64,000 bases of DNA from Polyangium sp. 6x1 (GTDB lineage Bacteria; Myxococcota_A; Polyangia; Polyangiales; Polyangiaceae). Below the pieces are notes generated by a model, which ran no database searches, was not told the DNA's origin, and saw only the letters and a list, made by a program, of their open reading frames with translations. Of this stretch, positions 1 to 10,200 are shown one piece after another. The DNA is taken from positions 159,527 through 223,526 of the forward strand of contig NZ_JARZHH010000009.1 in the NCBI RefSeq assembly GCF_029946515.1, written 5' to 3'. The stretch's first letter is position 1. Every line of letters starts with the position of its first letter. Position numbers and translations under genes: made by a program.

Positions 1-1371
1 CTCCCTGCTCACGCGGAGGACGCGCCCGTTCTCCGGGTGCGTGAGGACGGGCATGCGTGATTTGACCGTGCCTTTGAGCTCCTTCTCGATGAGCTCAACG
101 GCCGCGTCGGTGTAGGCATCGACATCCACGTCCTTGCCCTGCAGGTCCTCGATGATGACGAGCACGTGCGCGTCCTTGTCCGGACGCACGAGCCAGCGAT
201 CGGCCAGCGAGCTGTCCTTCTTCACGGCCTCGTCCTTGCGGAGGAACCAGCGCGCGCCCGGCGCCTTCAGCCTGTACTTCGCCGCCACGCCTTCGACCAC
301 GTCGACGGGCTGCGGCTCCACCTCGGGCGGCAGGCCGTGTTTCTCGTCGGTCGGCAGCTCGAACGACTCCAGGATGCCCTCCAGCTCGGCCTCGATCTCG
401 GGGAAGATCCGGCTCGGCGCGGTCGCGATGAGCTTGAAGGACCACTCGTAGGTCGCCACCACGGCGATCAGCCTGGCGGTCTCGACCCCCGCCTTCGTCT
501 TGCGGACCCAGAGAAGCACGCCCTCCTCCGGATGGGCCCGCATGGCCTTGGAACGCACGAGCTCGCTCGCCGCATCACGCCTCTCCATCTGCCCGACTTC
601 CTGCACGAGCCCGTTCGGCGCGAGGAGCGTGCCGGGGACCTTCTCGACGAGGACGAGCAGATGCGCGTCGACGTCGGGTCGCGAGAGGAAGCGGTCGGCT
701 CGGGGCCCCTCCTGCTGCGTCGACGCGCGCGTGTGGAGGAACCAATCCCCGGACGGCAGGCGCAGCCGGTAATGCGACTGCTCGCCCGTCACGACCGTCA
801 CCGGCTCGGGCTCGATCTCCCCCGCGCGGATCTGCACGAACGCGGCGATCGGGTTTCTCCCGGTCACGGCCGCGCGAAGCCCGATGACGTCGAGGAGCAT
901 GCAGAGCGCCCAAAACACGCTGCCCACCACCATCCGTGGTTTGCCCGCGTCGCGCACGAGCAGCAGCAGGTAGGCGATCCCGAGCACGATCCCGGGGACC
1001 GCCGTCATGCGATCCCGCACGACGAGCACGAACGTCCACGAGGCGAGCACGAGCACGACACGCGCGCCGGCGAGCCACGCCACCCGGCGAAGTCCGAGGA
1101 CCAACGCGCCGCCGAGGCTGACGTCCAGGAGGACCGGAAACGCGCGCATCAGGGGCGTCGTGAACGGGCCCGCGAAGAGCCCACGCCCCCCGAGGAGCGA
1201 TTCGAGGAGCCAGAGGGCAGCGCTGACGATGAGGCACGCCCCCGCGAGCCGCTGCCCCAGCGTCGCCCGCGCGGCGCTCCGACCCGCGGCCGGCTGCGCC
1301 GCGGGCGCGACCGGCGGGGCGTACACATTTTCGTCGTCGGGCGAGGGCGCATCCGGAGCAGGCTTGGTCAT
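1..1371 (-). CDS. membrane protein with C-terminal PsbP/DcrB-like domains, 3' end cut by window edge
   Basis: The ATG at 1371 opens a frame that stays open to base 1, so at least 457 residues are present and the C-terminus lies outside the window. The N-terminus (MTKPAPDAPSPDDENVYAPP) is a short Pro/Asp-rich cytoplasmic tail. It is followed by about four hydrophobic segments (residues about 35-170) and then two copies of an alpha/beta domain containing the phrases SRPDVDAHLLVLVEKVPG and LADRWLVRPDKDAHVLVI. The protein is a clear paralogue of the one encoded at 1390-2937, with the same start, layout and repeated domain. The two genes are 18 bp apart on the same strand and are probably co-transcribed. 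The repeated domain resembles PsbP/DcrB-type folds, but the function is unknown. Confidence 0.85.
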   Translation of the reverse strand, partial: MTKPAPDAPSPDDENVYAPPVAPAAQPAAGRSAARATLGQRLAGACLIVSAALWLLESLLGGRGLFAGPFTTPLMRAFPVLLDVSLGGALVLGLRRVAWLAGARVVLVLASWTFVLVVRDRMTAVPGIVLGIAYLLLLVRDAGKPRMVVGSVFWALCMLLDVIGLRAAVTGRNPIAAFVQIRAGEIEPEPVTVVTGEQSHYRLRLPSGDWFLHTRASTQQEGPRADRFLSRPDVDAHLLVLVEKVPGTLLAPNGLVQEVGQMERRDAASELVRSKAMRAHPEEGVLLWVRKTKAGVETARLIAVVATYEWSFKLIATAPSRIFPEIEAELEGILESFELPTDEKHGLPPEVEPQPVDVVEGVAAKYRLKAPGARWFLRKDEAVKKDSSLADRWLVRPDKDAHVLVIIEDLQGKDVDVDAYTDAAVELIEKELKGTVKSRMPVLTHPENGRVLRVSRE

Positions 1372-1389
1372 CGCGCCCGCGATGCTACC

Positions 1390-2937
1390 TCAGCGCTTGG
1401 TGCTCGCGGCCGTGTTCTCGGGCGGCATCTCGAACGCCTCGATCGCCTTCAGGAGCTCGTCTTTCACGCTTGGGAAGACCTCGGCGCGGGCGAATGCGAT
1501 CACCTGGAATGCTCGATCGCCTCGGGCGAAGAGGCCGTAGTAGTACTCGAGCTTCATTTCTTCCGTGTCGGCGCGGACGTGGAGCAGGCGTGCGTTCTTC
1601 GGGTCCGTGCGCAAGGGCTCGCGTGCGTCGATTGTCCCGTGCATGCGGTCGAGGACCGAGCTTGCCACGGCGTCCACGTACTTCTCCAGGTCGACCACGG
1701 CGCCGGGGGCGTGCTCGGCTACCACGAAGATGTGCGCGTCCTTGTCCGGACGAACCAGCCAGCGATCCGCGAGCGGGTTGTCCTTCTTCGCGGCCTCGGG
1801 CTTGCGTAGGGCCCAGACCTCGCTTGGCGGCGTCAGCGTGTAGTCTGCGGCCACGCCCTTGAGCTTGCCGGGGGGGAGTGCTTCGGCGTCGGCGGGAAGG
1901 CCCGGCTTCTCGTCCGTCGGCAGCTCGAAGGACTCCACGAATGCGCGGAGATCGGGCTCGGCCTCGGCGAATGCCTTCTTCGGCGCGAATGCGAGGATCT
2001 GGTAGCCGTGCTCGTACGTCGCTACCACGCCTGTGAGCGACTCGATCTCGATGCCGCTCGTCTTCGACCGCGTGTGCACCATGCGCCCGTTCTCCGGGTG
2101 CGTGCGCAGGGGCGCGCGGCCGACGAGCTCGAAGGTCGTCGCGGCGAGCTTCGCGTTCTTGATCACTGCGTCGGCGAGCGCTTCTGGCAGCACCAGCATG
2201 CCTGGCACCTTCTCGGCGATGACGATCACGTGCGCGTCGAGATCGGGCCGCGAGATCCAGCGATCGGCGAGCGGGTTGTCCTTCTTCGCTGCCTCGGGCT
2301 TGCGCAGGTGCCAGCGATCCGAGGGCGCGCGGAGGCGATAGTGCGACGCGTTGCCCGTGACCACGCCTGCGGGTGCTGTCTCGATGTCGCCGCGCGCGGT
2401 CCAGATGAGCCCGGCGATCGGGTTCGTGCCGGTGAGCGTTGCCGACAGGCCGAGCACGCTGATGAGCGCGTACAGGCCGAAGAGCGCGCCACCTACGGCC
2501 ATGCGGGGTTTGCCCGCGTCCCCGATGAGCAGGAGCAGGAAGGAGCCGCTCACCACGACCTGCATCACTGCGAGGAACGGATCCTTGAACGCGAGCAGGG
2601 CCGTCAGCACGACGAGCCCGAACGCGACGCGCACGATCGCCCACGGCAAGAACTTCCGATTGTTGGAGAGCAAAGAGATCCCGATCACGATGTCGATGAT
2701 CGCGGGCAGGATGCTTCGGCCGGGCGAGGTGAGGGGCGTCGGGTCCGGATCGGATGGCAGGAATGCCGCTTCGATGAGCACGAGCGCGGCGTTCACGATG
2801 AGCAGGCCGCCGGCGATTCGCTGGGCGGGCGTCACGGCGTCCGGCGCGCGCAGGACGGGCGGTTCGCCGAGCGGGGCCGTGGGGGGAGCATACGCGTTCG
2901 CCTCCGGAGGCGGCGCGTCGGGGGCCGGGTTTGTCAT
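1390..2937 (-). CDS. membrane protein with tandem PsbP/DcrB-like domains
   Basis: This 515-residue protein starts MTNPAPDAPPPEANAYAPP, matching the start of its downstream paralogue; the ATG at 2937 was chosen for that reason. Residues about 40-165 hold four to five hydrophobic helices, including the phrase FLLLLIGDAGKPRMAVGGAL. Residues about 200-515 hold two similar domains. Each begins with LRKPEAAKKDNPLADRW, has a DAHVIVIAE or DAHIFVVAE strand, and ends with a helix and the phrase FELP or FEMP. The start lies 47 bp from the stop of the peptidase gene on the same strand, so the three genes may form an operon. No catalytic motif is visible. I describe it as an integral membrane protein with two soluble repeat domains of unknown role. 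Confidence 0.85.
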   Translation of the reverse strand: MTNPAPDAPPPEANAYAPPTAPLGEPPVLRAPDAVTPAQRIAGGLLIVNAALVLIEAAFLPSDPDPTPLTSPGRSILPAIIDIVIGISLLSNNRKFLPWAIVRVAFGLVVLTALLAFKDPFLAVMQVVVSGSFLLLLIGDAGKPRMAVGGALFGLYALISVLGLSATLTGTNPIAGLIWTARGDIETAPAGVVTGNASHYRLRAPSDRWHLRKPEAAKKDNPLADRWISRPDLDAHVIVIAEKVPGMLVLPEALADAVIKNAKLAATTFELVGRAPLRTHPENGRMVHTRSKTSGIEIESLTGVVATYEHGYQILAFAPKKAFAEAEPDLRAFVESFELPTDEKPGLPADAEALPPGKLKGVAADYTLTPPSEVWALRKPEAAKKDNPLADRWLVRPDKDAHIFVVAEHAPGAVVDLEKYVDAVASSVLDRMHGTIDAREPLRTDPKNARLLHVRADTEEMKLEYYYGLFARGDRAFQVIAFARAEVFPSVKDELLKAIEAFEMPPENTAASTKR

Positions 2938-2984
2938 GGCAGGGCGATGGTACGCCCGGTCCGGGCTCTCCGTCGATGGGCGCT

Positions 2985-4709
2985 TCAATCGCGGCAGCGC
3001 GGTTTTTCTGCCCAGCGGACGACCTGACGCTCGGCCACGGGCAGATAACGAATCTTGCGACCCCGGCCGCGGTCGGCGACGACGATCTCCACGGGCTCGT
3101 CCGTGTCGTCGTCGCGCCCGGCCGGCACCTTCGACGAGAGCACGAGCGCGCCTTCTTCGAGACCCGCGCGCGCGGCGGCCGAGCCTGCGACGAGGTTGCG
3201 GATCATCGCGGGCGTGCGGCGCAGGCTCGCCTCGTCGAAGCCGAGCTCGTAGACCTTCGCTTTCGTACGGGCGCGGTGGAAACACGGACCGAAGGCGCTT
3301 TCGTCCAGGGTGATCTCGCCGTGGCCGCGGACCATGACCCAATCGAGCTCCTCGCCGCGCGCCGCGCCGAGCTCGCGCGCGACGAGCTCTCCGAGCGCCG
3401 AGACCGGTAGCTCGGACGTCTTCTCGGCGGCGGCGCGATCGAGCAAGGCGCGCACGAGATCGTCGAGGGACCGCTCCCCGCCCGACGTTTTTCGCAGCGC
3501 CGCGTCGAGGGCCGCGGCGTAGAGCGCGCCGCGCTGATAGTCCTTCCGCGAGCGCGCGTGCGCCGGCAGATCCGCCTCCGCGCTCACGAGCGTGCGCTCG
3601 AGATCCGCCGCGAAATCACGGCCGCCGATGAGCTTCTCCGCGAGCGCGATCTTCCGCGCGTAATGGACGGAAAACCCTTCCGAGAACCAGACTTGCTCGC
3701 GGCCGTCCGCGACGAGACGCACGGCGCCGCCGATCCAGCGGTGCGAGAGCTCGTGGGCCGCGGCGATCGTGACGACGGCGTCGAAGGGCCGCTCTTCGCC
3801 GATCCAGAGCCCGAACGAGCGGCCGAGCAACGCGCCGTCGTGGCCCTTTCCGAGCCCGGGCTCGGCGACGAGGAGGTAGGAAAAATCGTCGCTCGCCTCG
3901 CCGCCGGATCGCGGCGCGCCGCCGAAGAGGCGCGCGAGCGCGGCGTGGGCGCGGGAGATCGTCGCGAGCGTCGCCTCGGGTTCGAAGGCCGGTCGTCCGA
4001 GCAGGACGAGGCGCTCTTTCTCGGACGCGTCGAGCGTGCGGAGCCGGCCCGCGAGGAACACCGCATTCGCGAGATCGGCGGGCGCGCGGTGATCCTCGAC
4101 GTCGTCGCCGACGCCGAACGAGCTCGCGCCCGAAGCGCCGGGGGCGAGGGCGCCGGGCCGGATCTGCACGTGCACGTCGAGCGGATCGCTCGTGCGGGGC
4201 AGGAGCAGGAACGTGTGGCCGACGCCGGAGAGGCGCTCGCGATCGAGGTGCAAGGCGAAGCGCGCGGCGTCTTTCGGCGCGGAGGCGACGCCGTAGGTAA
4301 TCGCGAGGTGCGAGGTCGGGGCGCGGCCGAGCACGAGCGTGCGATCGGGGCCTTCGTCCGGGCCGGGCTGCGTCGGGATGAGGCCCTCGCCGTCGCGGAC
4401 GCGGATCCCTCGCAGCGCGGCCATGCCGTCGATGCCGGCCCACGAGCGGGCGATGGCGAGCTCCTTCGCGCGCGCGGCCTCGGGGCCGACGAGGTGGACC
4501 TCGACGTCGAGCGCGCCACGATCGGGCCGCGGCGTCAGCCGCACGGTGAGGCCGTCGGGCAGCGAGGGCAGGGGAGGGAGCGGCTCGGCGGGACGCGCGG
4601 CGGCCGCGAGATCCGCGGGGGCCGAGGCGGAATCGCCGCAAGCGGGGAGCCCCGCGCCGCCGAGGAGGGCGAGCGCCAGGGAAAAAAGGTTTTTCAAGGT
4701 GAAACGCAC
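2985..4709 (-). CDS. M61-like metallopeptidase lipoprotein with C-terminal PDZ domain
   Basis: The predicted product is a 574-residue exported zinc aminopeptidase-like protein. The frame is open far upstream, but the GTG at 4709 gives a classic lipoprotein signal: MRFTLKNLFSLALALLGG, then the lipobox LPAC. The gluzincin zinc site is visible as HELSH at residues 319-323, with the third ligand probably E344 in WFSEGF. The last 100 residues resemble a PDZ domain (phrases AMIRNLVAGSAAARAGLEEG and GALVLSS), and that combination is typical of the M61 glycyl aminopeptidase group. It is transcribed divergently from the DUF4091 lipoprotein gene, with about 138 bp between starts. The substrate cannot be read from the sequence. 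A TTG at 4697 is an alternative start. Confidence 0.8.
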   Translation of the reverse strand: MRFTLKNLFSLALALLGGAGLPACGDSASAPADLAAAARPAEPLPPLPSLPDGLTVRLTPRPDRGALDVEVHLVGPEAARAKELAIARSWAGIDGMAALRGIRVRDGEGLIPTQPGPDEGPDRTLVLGRAPTSHLAITYGVASAPKDAARFALHLDRERLSGVGHTFLLLPRTSDPLDVHVQIRPGALAPGASGASSFGVGDDVEDHRAPADLANAVFLAGRLRTLDASEKERLVLLGRPAFEPEATLATISRAHAALARLFGGAPRSGGEASDDFSYLLVAEPGLGKGHDGALLGRSFGLWIGEERPFDAVVTIAAAHELSHRWIGGAVRLVADGREQVWFSEGFSVHYARKIALAEKLIGGRDFAADLERTLVSAEADLPAHARSRKDYQRGALYAAALDAALRKTSGGERSLDDLVRALLDRAAAEKTSELPVSALGELVARELGAARGEELDWVMVRGHGEITLDESAFGPCFHRARTKAKVYELGFDEASLRRTPAMIRNLVAGSAAARAGLEEGALVLSSKVPAGRDDDTDEPVEIVVADRGRGRKIRYLPVAERQVVRWAEKPRCRD

Positions 4710-4847
4710 GGCGCTCTGAGGGGGCGGGCAGGGCGAGCGGGCCGAGTGATAGCAGAGACGCGCAGAGGGCGGAACGTGATCGGGCGGGGGAGCGCGATCC
4801 CTCGCGTTTTCCCGCGAGTCCGCCGTACCATCGGGGCGGAGGTCCCG

Positions 4848-7145
4848 ATGCCCCGTCTTCGCTTCGCCTGGCTCGCGCTCCCGCTCCTCGCTTGTGGCTC
4901 GCCCGATGGCCCGCCCGGCGGCAATGAAAAGCCGCCCCCGCTCCCGCCTTGCAGCGATTGTACGCCGTCCGGCGATCGCGCCTTCGTCCTGCCCTCGCCC
5001 GCGGGCGCGACGCTCTGGACCGCGACGCCCATGGACAAGATCCTCCGCGAGGCCACGCCGCCCTCCAGCACGGGGGACGGCATCCGCATCTCCGCGGCCA
5101 AGAACGAGCTCGAACCTTTTCAGATCATCGTCCGCCCGGACGCCGCCGGCCCCGCGTCGCTGAAGCTCACATCCTTCACGGGCCCCGGCACCCTCGACGA
5201 CGTCCGCATTCACCGCGTCGGCTACGTCCGCATCACCGAACCCTCGGATCCCTCGTCGATCGTGAGCCCCTACGTCCCGGATCCGCTCCACCCGACGACG
5301 TTCGGCGCCTCGCACGAGCTCTCCGCGGGCGAAAACCAGCCGTTCTGGATCACCGTCCGCGTCCCGCCCGGGGCCGCGGCGGGCGATTACACCGCGACCC
5401 TCACCGTCACGACCGCCGGCGGCGCCGAGGACATCCCCGTCACGCTCCACGTCTACGATTTCGAGCTGCCGAAGGAGATCGGCTTCGACGGCAACTGGAA
5501 CGCGAGCTTCGAGTCGCTCGGCGGCAGCGAGAGCCTGGAGAAGGTCCGCGCGCTGAAGGACTTCTTCTACGAGCACCGCCTCGTCCCGAGCAGCGTCGCC
5601 TGGCCGGCCGGGCTCAATTACAACGGCGGCATCAATTACGACTGCGCGACCGGATCTTTCGTGGAGGAGAACAATGCGTACGACTTCTCCCAGCTCGGCC
5701 CGGCGTACATCGACGGCACGGGGTGGAACGGGGTCGGGTTCCCCTCGTTCGAGATCATGCAGTTCGTGAACAACTCCACGCCGCGGCCGCAGACGTTCTG
5801 CGGCAAGGACCGCGGGAGCGACCCTTTCGGCACGCCCGAGTACAACGCCGAGTGGCAGAAGCTGCTCGCCGCGATCGACGCCTACCTCGTGGCGAAGGGC
5901 TGGCAGGACAAGGGGTATTATTACGTGCAGAACGAGCCCCAGGGCCCGGACGATTACGACATCGCCGCGTTCCTCGCGAACCTCGCCAAGGAGGCCGCGC
6001 CGAACCTGCGAATCGCGGTCAGCGAGGAGCCGAAGCCCGAGATCGCCGAGCACGCCTCGATCGGGAATGGTCATTACGACCTCTGGTGGGCCAACCTCTC
6101 GGAGTTCGATCCCGACTACGCCAAGACACGTCAGGCGCTCGGCGAGACCGTGTGGTGGTATTTCCTCTACGGCGACCTCCCGCCGCATTTCAACCCCATC
6201 ACGATCGACCATCCCGGCATCGAGACGCGCATCGCCCACTGGGCCGCCTGGAAGTACCGGATCCGCGGGTTCGCTTATTACTCGGTCACGGGCTGGGGGA
6301 GCGATCCCTACGAGAATCCGCGGCCGGAAGGCACGAACCAGAACGGCGACGGGTTTCTCCTCTATCCGCCCGAGGACGGCGCGCTCGTGAGCAGCATTCG
6401 GTGGGAGCTCCTGCGGGAGGGCGCCGAGGACTTCGAATACCTGCTCCTCGCGGCCGGCGGCGCGATGCCAAAGACGCCGGATGAAGCCGCGGGCTGCGAC
6501 CTCTCGGCCGCGAGCGTGGTGTCGTCGCCGACCTCGTTCACGCGCGATGCGTCCGCACTCGCGCACCTGCGCGACGAGCTCGGCCTTTACCTCGAAGGCA
6601 AGGTCAACGGCTGCCCGACGCTCGACTCCACGCCCGAAGGCGCCCACCCGCGCGCCGCCTATTACATCAACTTCCAGGACCCGAACGGCGAGCCCACCGC
6701 AAATCCGCTCGTGGTGGACGGCCACGAATGGCTCAAGATCGGCTGGGAGGGCTACGACGCGAAAAAAGGCTACGGCTGGTCCGGCCCGTACATCGGCGAT
6801 CCCGGGATCATGCTTTACAAATACCTCGCGGACGCCCCCGTCTCCGAGCTCCAGAAAAGCGTGATCTACAACGATTACGGCCGCACCGACACGTTCAACT
6901 GGGACATCGCGAAGGGCAAATACGAGGTCACGGTCTCCATCGGCTGGCAGGATGGCACGTACGAGAAAAATCGTGTCATCGTGGAGGGGCAGCCGCTCTT
7001 CGACTCCGTGGCCACGACGCCGGCCGAGCCCTACCGGGTCGCGTCGATCGTCGTCGAGGTGAACGACGGCAACGTCACGATGGAGGCCGGGCAACAGGAC
7101 GAATACACCATGCTGAACTGGATGAGCATCGTGCCCGTACCTTGA
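4848..7145 (+). CDS. DUF4091 glycoside-hydrolase-like lipoprotein
   Basis: This 765-residue protein starts MPRLRFAWLALPLLACGSPDG, a short lipoprotein signal with lipobox LLAC. Residues about 50-200 form a beta-rich domain (NELEPFQIIVRP, WITVRVPPGAAAGDYTATLT). Residues about 210-560 carry the TIM-barrel-like DUF4091 region, with phrases such as YYYVQNEPQGPDDYD, DLWWANLSEFDPDY and WWYFLYGDLPPHFNP. That region is found in bacterial glycan-degrading enzymes. The last 165 residues look like a galactose-binding-type carbohydrate module (INFQDPNG, KGYGWSGPYIGD). A role in binding and cleaving extracellular polysaccharide, as expected of a predatory or saprophytic myxobacterium, is inference. The upstream extension of the open frame to 3558 is antisense to the peptidase gene and was discarded. 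Confidence 0.82.
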   Translation: MPRLRFAWLALPLLACGSPDGPPGGNEKPPPLPPCSDCTPSGDRAFVLPSPAGATLWTATPMDKILREATPPSSTGDGIRISAAKNELEPFQIIVRPDAAGPASLKLTSFTGPGTLDDVRIHRVGYVRITEPSDPSSIVSPYVPDPLHPTTFGASHELSAGENQPFWITVRVPPGAAAGDYTATLTVTTAGGAEDIPVTLHVYDFELPKEIGFDGNWNASFESLGGSESLEKVRALKDFFYEHRLVPSSVAWPAGLNYNGGINYDCATGSFVEENNAYDFSQLGPAYIDGTGWNGVGFPSFEIMQFVNNSTPRPQTFCGKDRGSDPFGTPEYNAEWQKLLAAIDAYLVAKGWQDKGYYYVQNEPQGPDDYDIAAFLANLAKEAAPNLRIAVSEEPKPEIAEHASIGNGHYDLWWANLSEFDPDYAKTRQALGETVWWYFLYGDLPPHFNPITIDHPGIETRIAHWAAWKYRIRGFAYYSVTGWGSDPYENPRPEGTNQNGDGFLLYPPEDGALVSSIRWELLREGAEDFEYLLLAAGGAMPKTPDEAAGCDLSAASVVSSPTSFTRDASALAHLRDELGLYLEGKVNGCPTLDSTPEGAHPRAAYYINFQDPNGEPTANPLVVDGHEWLKIGWEGYDAKKGYGWSGPYIGDPGIMLYKYLADAPVSELQKSVIYNDYGRTDTFNWDIAKGKYEVTVSIGWQDGTYEKNRVIVEGQPLFDSVATTPAEPYRVASIVVEVNDGNVTMEAGQQDEYTMLNWMSIVPVP

Positions 7146-7223
7146 GCCACGGGCGCCGCGTCACGCTGTACGCGGCCTCTTCTCGATTTCCGCGGACGCT
7201 TCGTTCCGATATCCTGCTCGGTC

Positions 7224-10200
7224 ATGCGACGATCGAGCACCTTTCTCCTGACAGCGCTCCCGCTGCTCGCCTTGCTGTCCGCCGGTTGCGGCGGCGAGGC
7301 CACGCAGCAAACCACGGGAACTCCCTCCGGCAGCGGCGGCTCCGGCGGCCAGGGCGGCCTCGGCGGCTCTGGCGGCGACGGCGGCGACGGCGGCATCATC
7401 CTCGCCGGCCCCGGCGGCGCCGGCGGCCAGGGCGGCCAGGGCGGCGGCCCCGACCTGTGCGTCGGCATCCAGTGCTCGCCGGATCAGCACTGCGAGGTGC
7501 TGCCCGACGGAATGCCCGGCTGCGTGAACAACGACTGCGGCATGCTGAACTGCTCGGCGACCGAGATCTGCGAGATCACGCCCGGCGGCGGCGCGTTCTG
7601 CAAGGACATCTCCTGCACGCAGGACGTGCAATGCCCGGCGAGCCAGTATTGCAATGGCACGATCTGCGTCGACGACGCCTGCGTCCCCGGCACGACGACG
7701 TGCATGGGGAACGAGCTCTACGCCTGCGACGCGAACGGCAGCGGGACGACGGCGCAATTCACCTGCGGAAGCACCTCGTATTACATGAGCATGTGCACCG
7801 ACCCCGGCATGGGCGACGCGTCGTGCCCCTGCGAGGACGACTGGGATTGCCCGCCGAACACGGCCTGCGAGGTCGGTCAATGCGTCGGCACGGGCAAACC
7901 CGCGACCTGCACGCTGCCGCCCGTGCCGTTCTCGGAGGTCCTGCCGAAGAAGGAGATCCAGTGGGGCGGCACCGGCGTCACGCCGAACAACGTGGCCGTC
8001 AATGCGCCGTTCGCAGGCTCGGCGCAGGTGAGCATGACGCCGCTCGTCGTGAACCTCGACGACGACAACGGCGACGGCCTCATCAACGAGCTCGATTTCC
8101 CGGAGATCGTGTTCACCACGTACCACAGCACGCTGGCCGACGAGGACGGCGTGGTCCGCGCGATCCACGGCGGCGGCCCGAACAAGGGCAAAGATTATTT
8201 CGCCAACGCCGGGACGAACGTCTGGCACGAGGGCGATCCGCTGAACAAGGCGTGGGTGAACACGCAAGGCATCGCGAACTCGACGGGCTCGCTCGCGGCC
8301 GGCGATCTCGACAACGACGGCGTGCCCGAGATCGTGATGCCCACGGAGGTCGTGGCCGGCGTGTCGACGGGCGGCGTCGCCATCCTCGACAACAAGGGCG
8401 ACATCATCGCGCAGACGGCCGTGAATCAATTGCCCTCGGCCGGGTACAACGTCCCCGCGATCACGCTCGCGAACGTGGACGGCAAGGGGTTCGCCGAGAT
8501 CGTCGTGGGCCGGTTCGTCTTCACGCTCGGCAAGGATCCGGTGACGAACAAGCTCGTGTTCGTCGACAGGTTCGCCGGCACGCTCACGATCAACGGCAAC
8601 AACGGGCAGGGCGCGATTTCCTGCGTGGCGAACCTCGTCGGGGATAACAGGCAGGAGATCGTCGCGGGCAGCACGGTCTACAAGTTCCCCACGCCGCCGA
8701 ACGGCGTGACGAAGCGCGCGGATTGCGCGGCGGGCGACATGAGCGCATTTTGCCTCGGCCAGCTCGAGGTCGTCTGGGACGCGCAGGCGGTGAACGGCGC
8801 CGTGGCCGTGCCGAACACGCAACGCGAGGGTTTCTGCGCCGTGGCCGACATCCTCGGCGCAGACGAGGCCGCGGCGCCGGGCCCCGGCAATGCGCCCGAC
8901 GGCAAGCCCGAGGTCATCCTGATCTCGCGCGGCTACCTCGCGATCTACAACGGCGAGACCGGCACGCAGCGGCGCTTCACGAACCTCGGCGCGGGCGACA
9001 ACGGCGGCGCGCCGAACGTCGACGATTTCGACGGCGACGGCTTCCCCGAGATCGGCACCGCATTCGGCACGCGGTACATGATGATCGATCTGCAAGCGAC
9101 GTCGGCGAGCTGCCCGGCGTGGCCAACCGGAATCAGCGACGCCGCCGCGAACCCGAACCCCGCCCGCGCCCCCGGCGCAGCCTGCACGATGGACGCCGAA
9201 TGCAGCGCAGGCGCCGTCTGCAACACGGCGAAGGGCTCGTGCGTGTGCCTGCACAACGGCTGGCAGCGGATCACGGAGGACGACTCGAGCCGCGTGACGG
9301 CCTCCAGCGTCTTCGATTTCAACGGCGACGGCGCAGCCGAGGTCATCTACAACGACGAGTGCTGGTTCCGCATCTACGACGGCACGACGTCGGCCGTGCT
9401 CTTCAAGGAGCACTCGCCGAGCCGCACGCGCACGGAAAACCCGGTCATCGCCGACGTGGACAACGACGGCAACGCGGAGATCGTCTTCTGCTCGAACAAC
9501 GATTCGAGCTCGTGCTCGGTAGGCTTCAACTATCCGAACGGCATCGCCGTCTGGGGCGACACGAGCGACACGTGGGTGCCCGCGCGGCGCATCTGGAACC
9601 AGCACGCCTACCACGTGACGAACGTGCTGGAGAGCGGCGCCATCCCGGCCCTCGAGCCGGAGAGCTGGAAGCTCTACAATGGTCGCGAATACAACACCTA
9701 CCGCTCGAACCCGCGCTCGTTCGGCGTGGCGCCGGACCTGCACATCCCGGGCATCCAGATGTCGTCGCCGGACGCCGCCTGCGGGCAGCTCTCGAAAAAA
9801 CTCGACATCACCGTCGAGATTCGCAACGACGGCGACGTACGCGTAGGCCCAGGCGTGGTGGTCGGCTTCTACGGCGAATGGATGAACGGAATGCCAAGCG
9901 AGCCGCTTTATGCGGACGCGGCGCAGACGCCGCTGACGGCGGTGCTCGGGACGAGCCTGGAGCCGGGGCAGTCGATCCTGGTGACGGTGAGCTACGACGC
10001 GACGAACAACTCGCCGGGTACGCTGCCCGAAAAGGTGCGCGTGGTCGTGGACGACACGAATCAGGAGCGCGAATGCATCGAGGACAACAACACCCTGGAA
10101 TCGATGGTAGCGCCGGGCCAAGTGCAGCCGGATCTGCGCATCGACGTCGGAGCAGCCAACGAGGGCTCATGCCCGGCCCCGACGGTCTCCGCGACGGTCT

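Noticed and set aside
166..1809. Long plus-strand open frame (547 codons)
   Set aside because: It is antisense to the two paralogous membrane proteins, whose minus-strand products have helices, repeated domains and matching starts. Its translation is Arg/His-rich and shows no domain.
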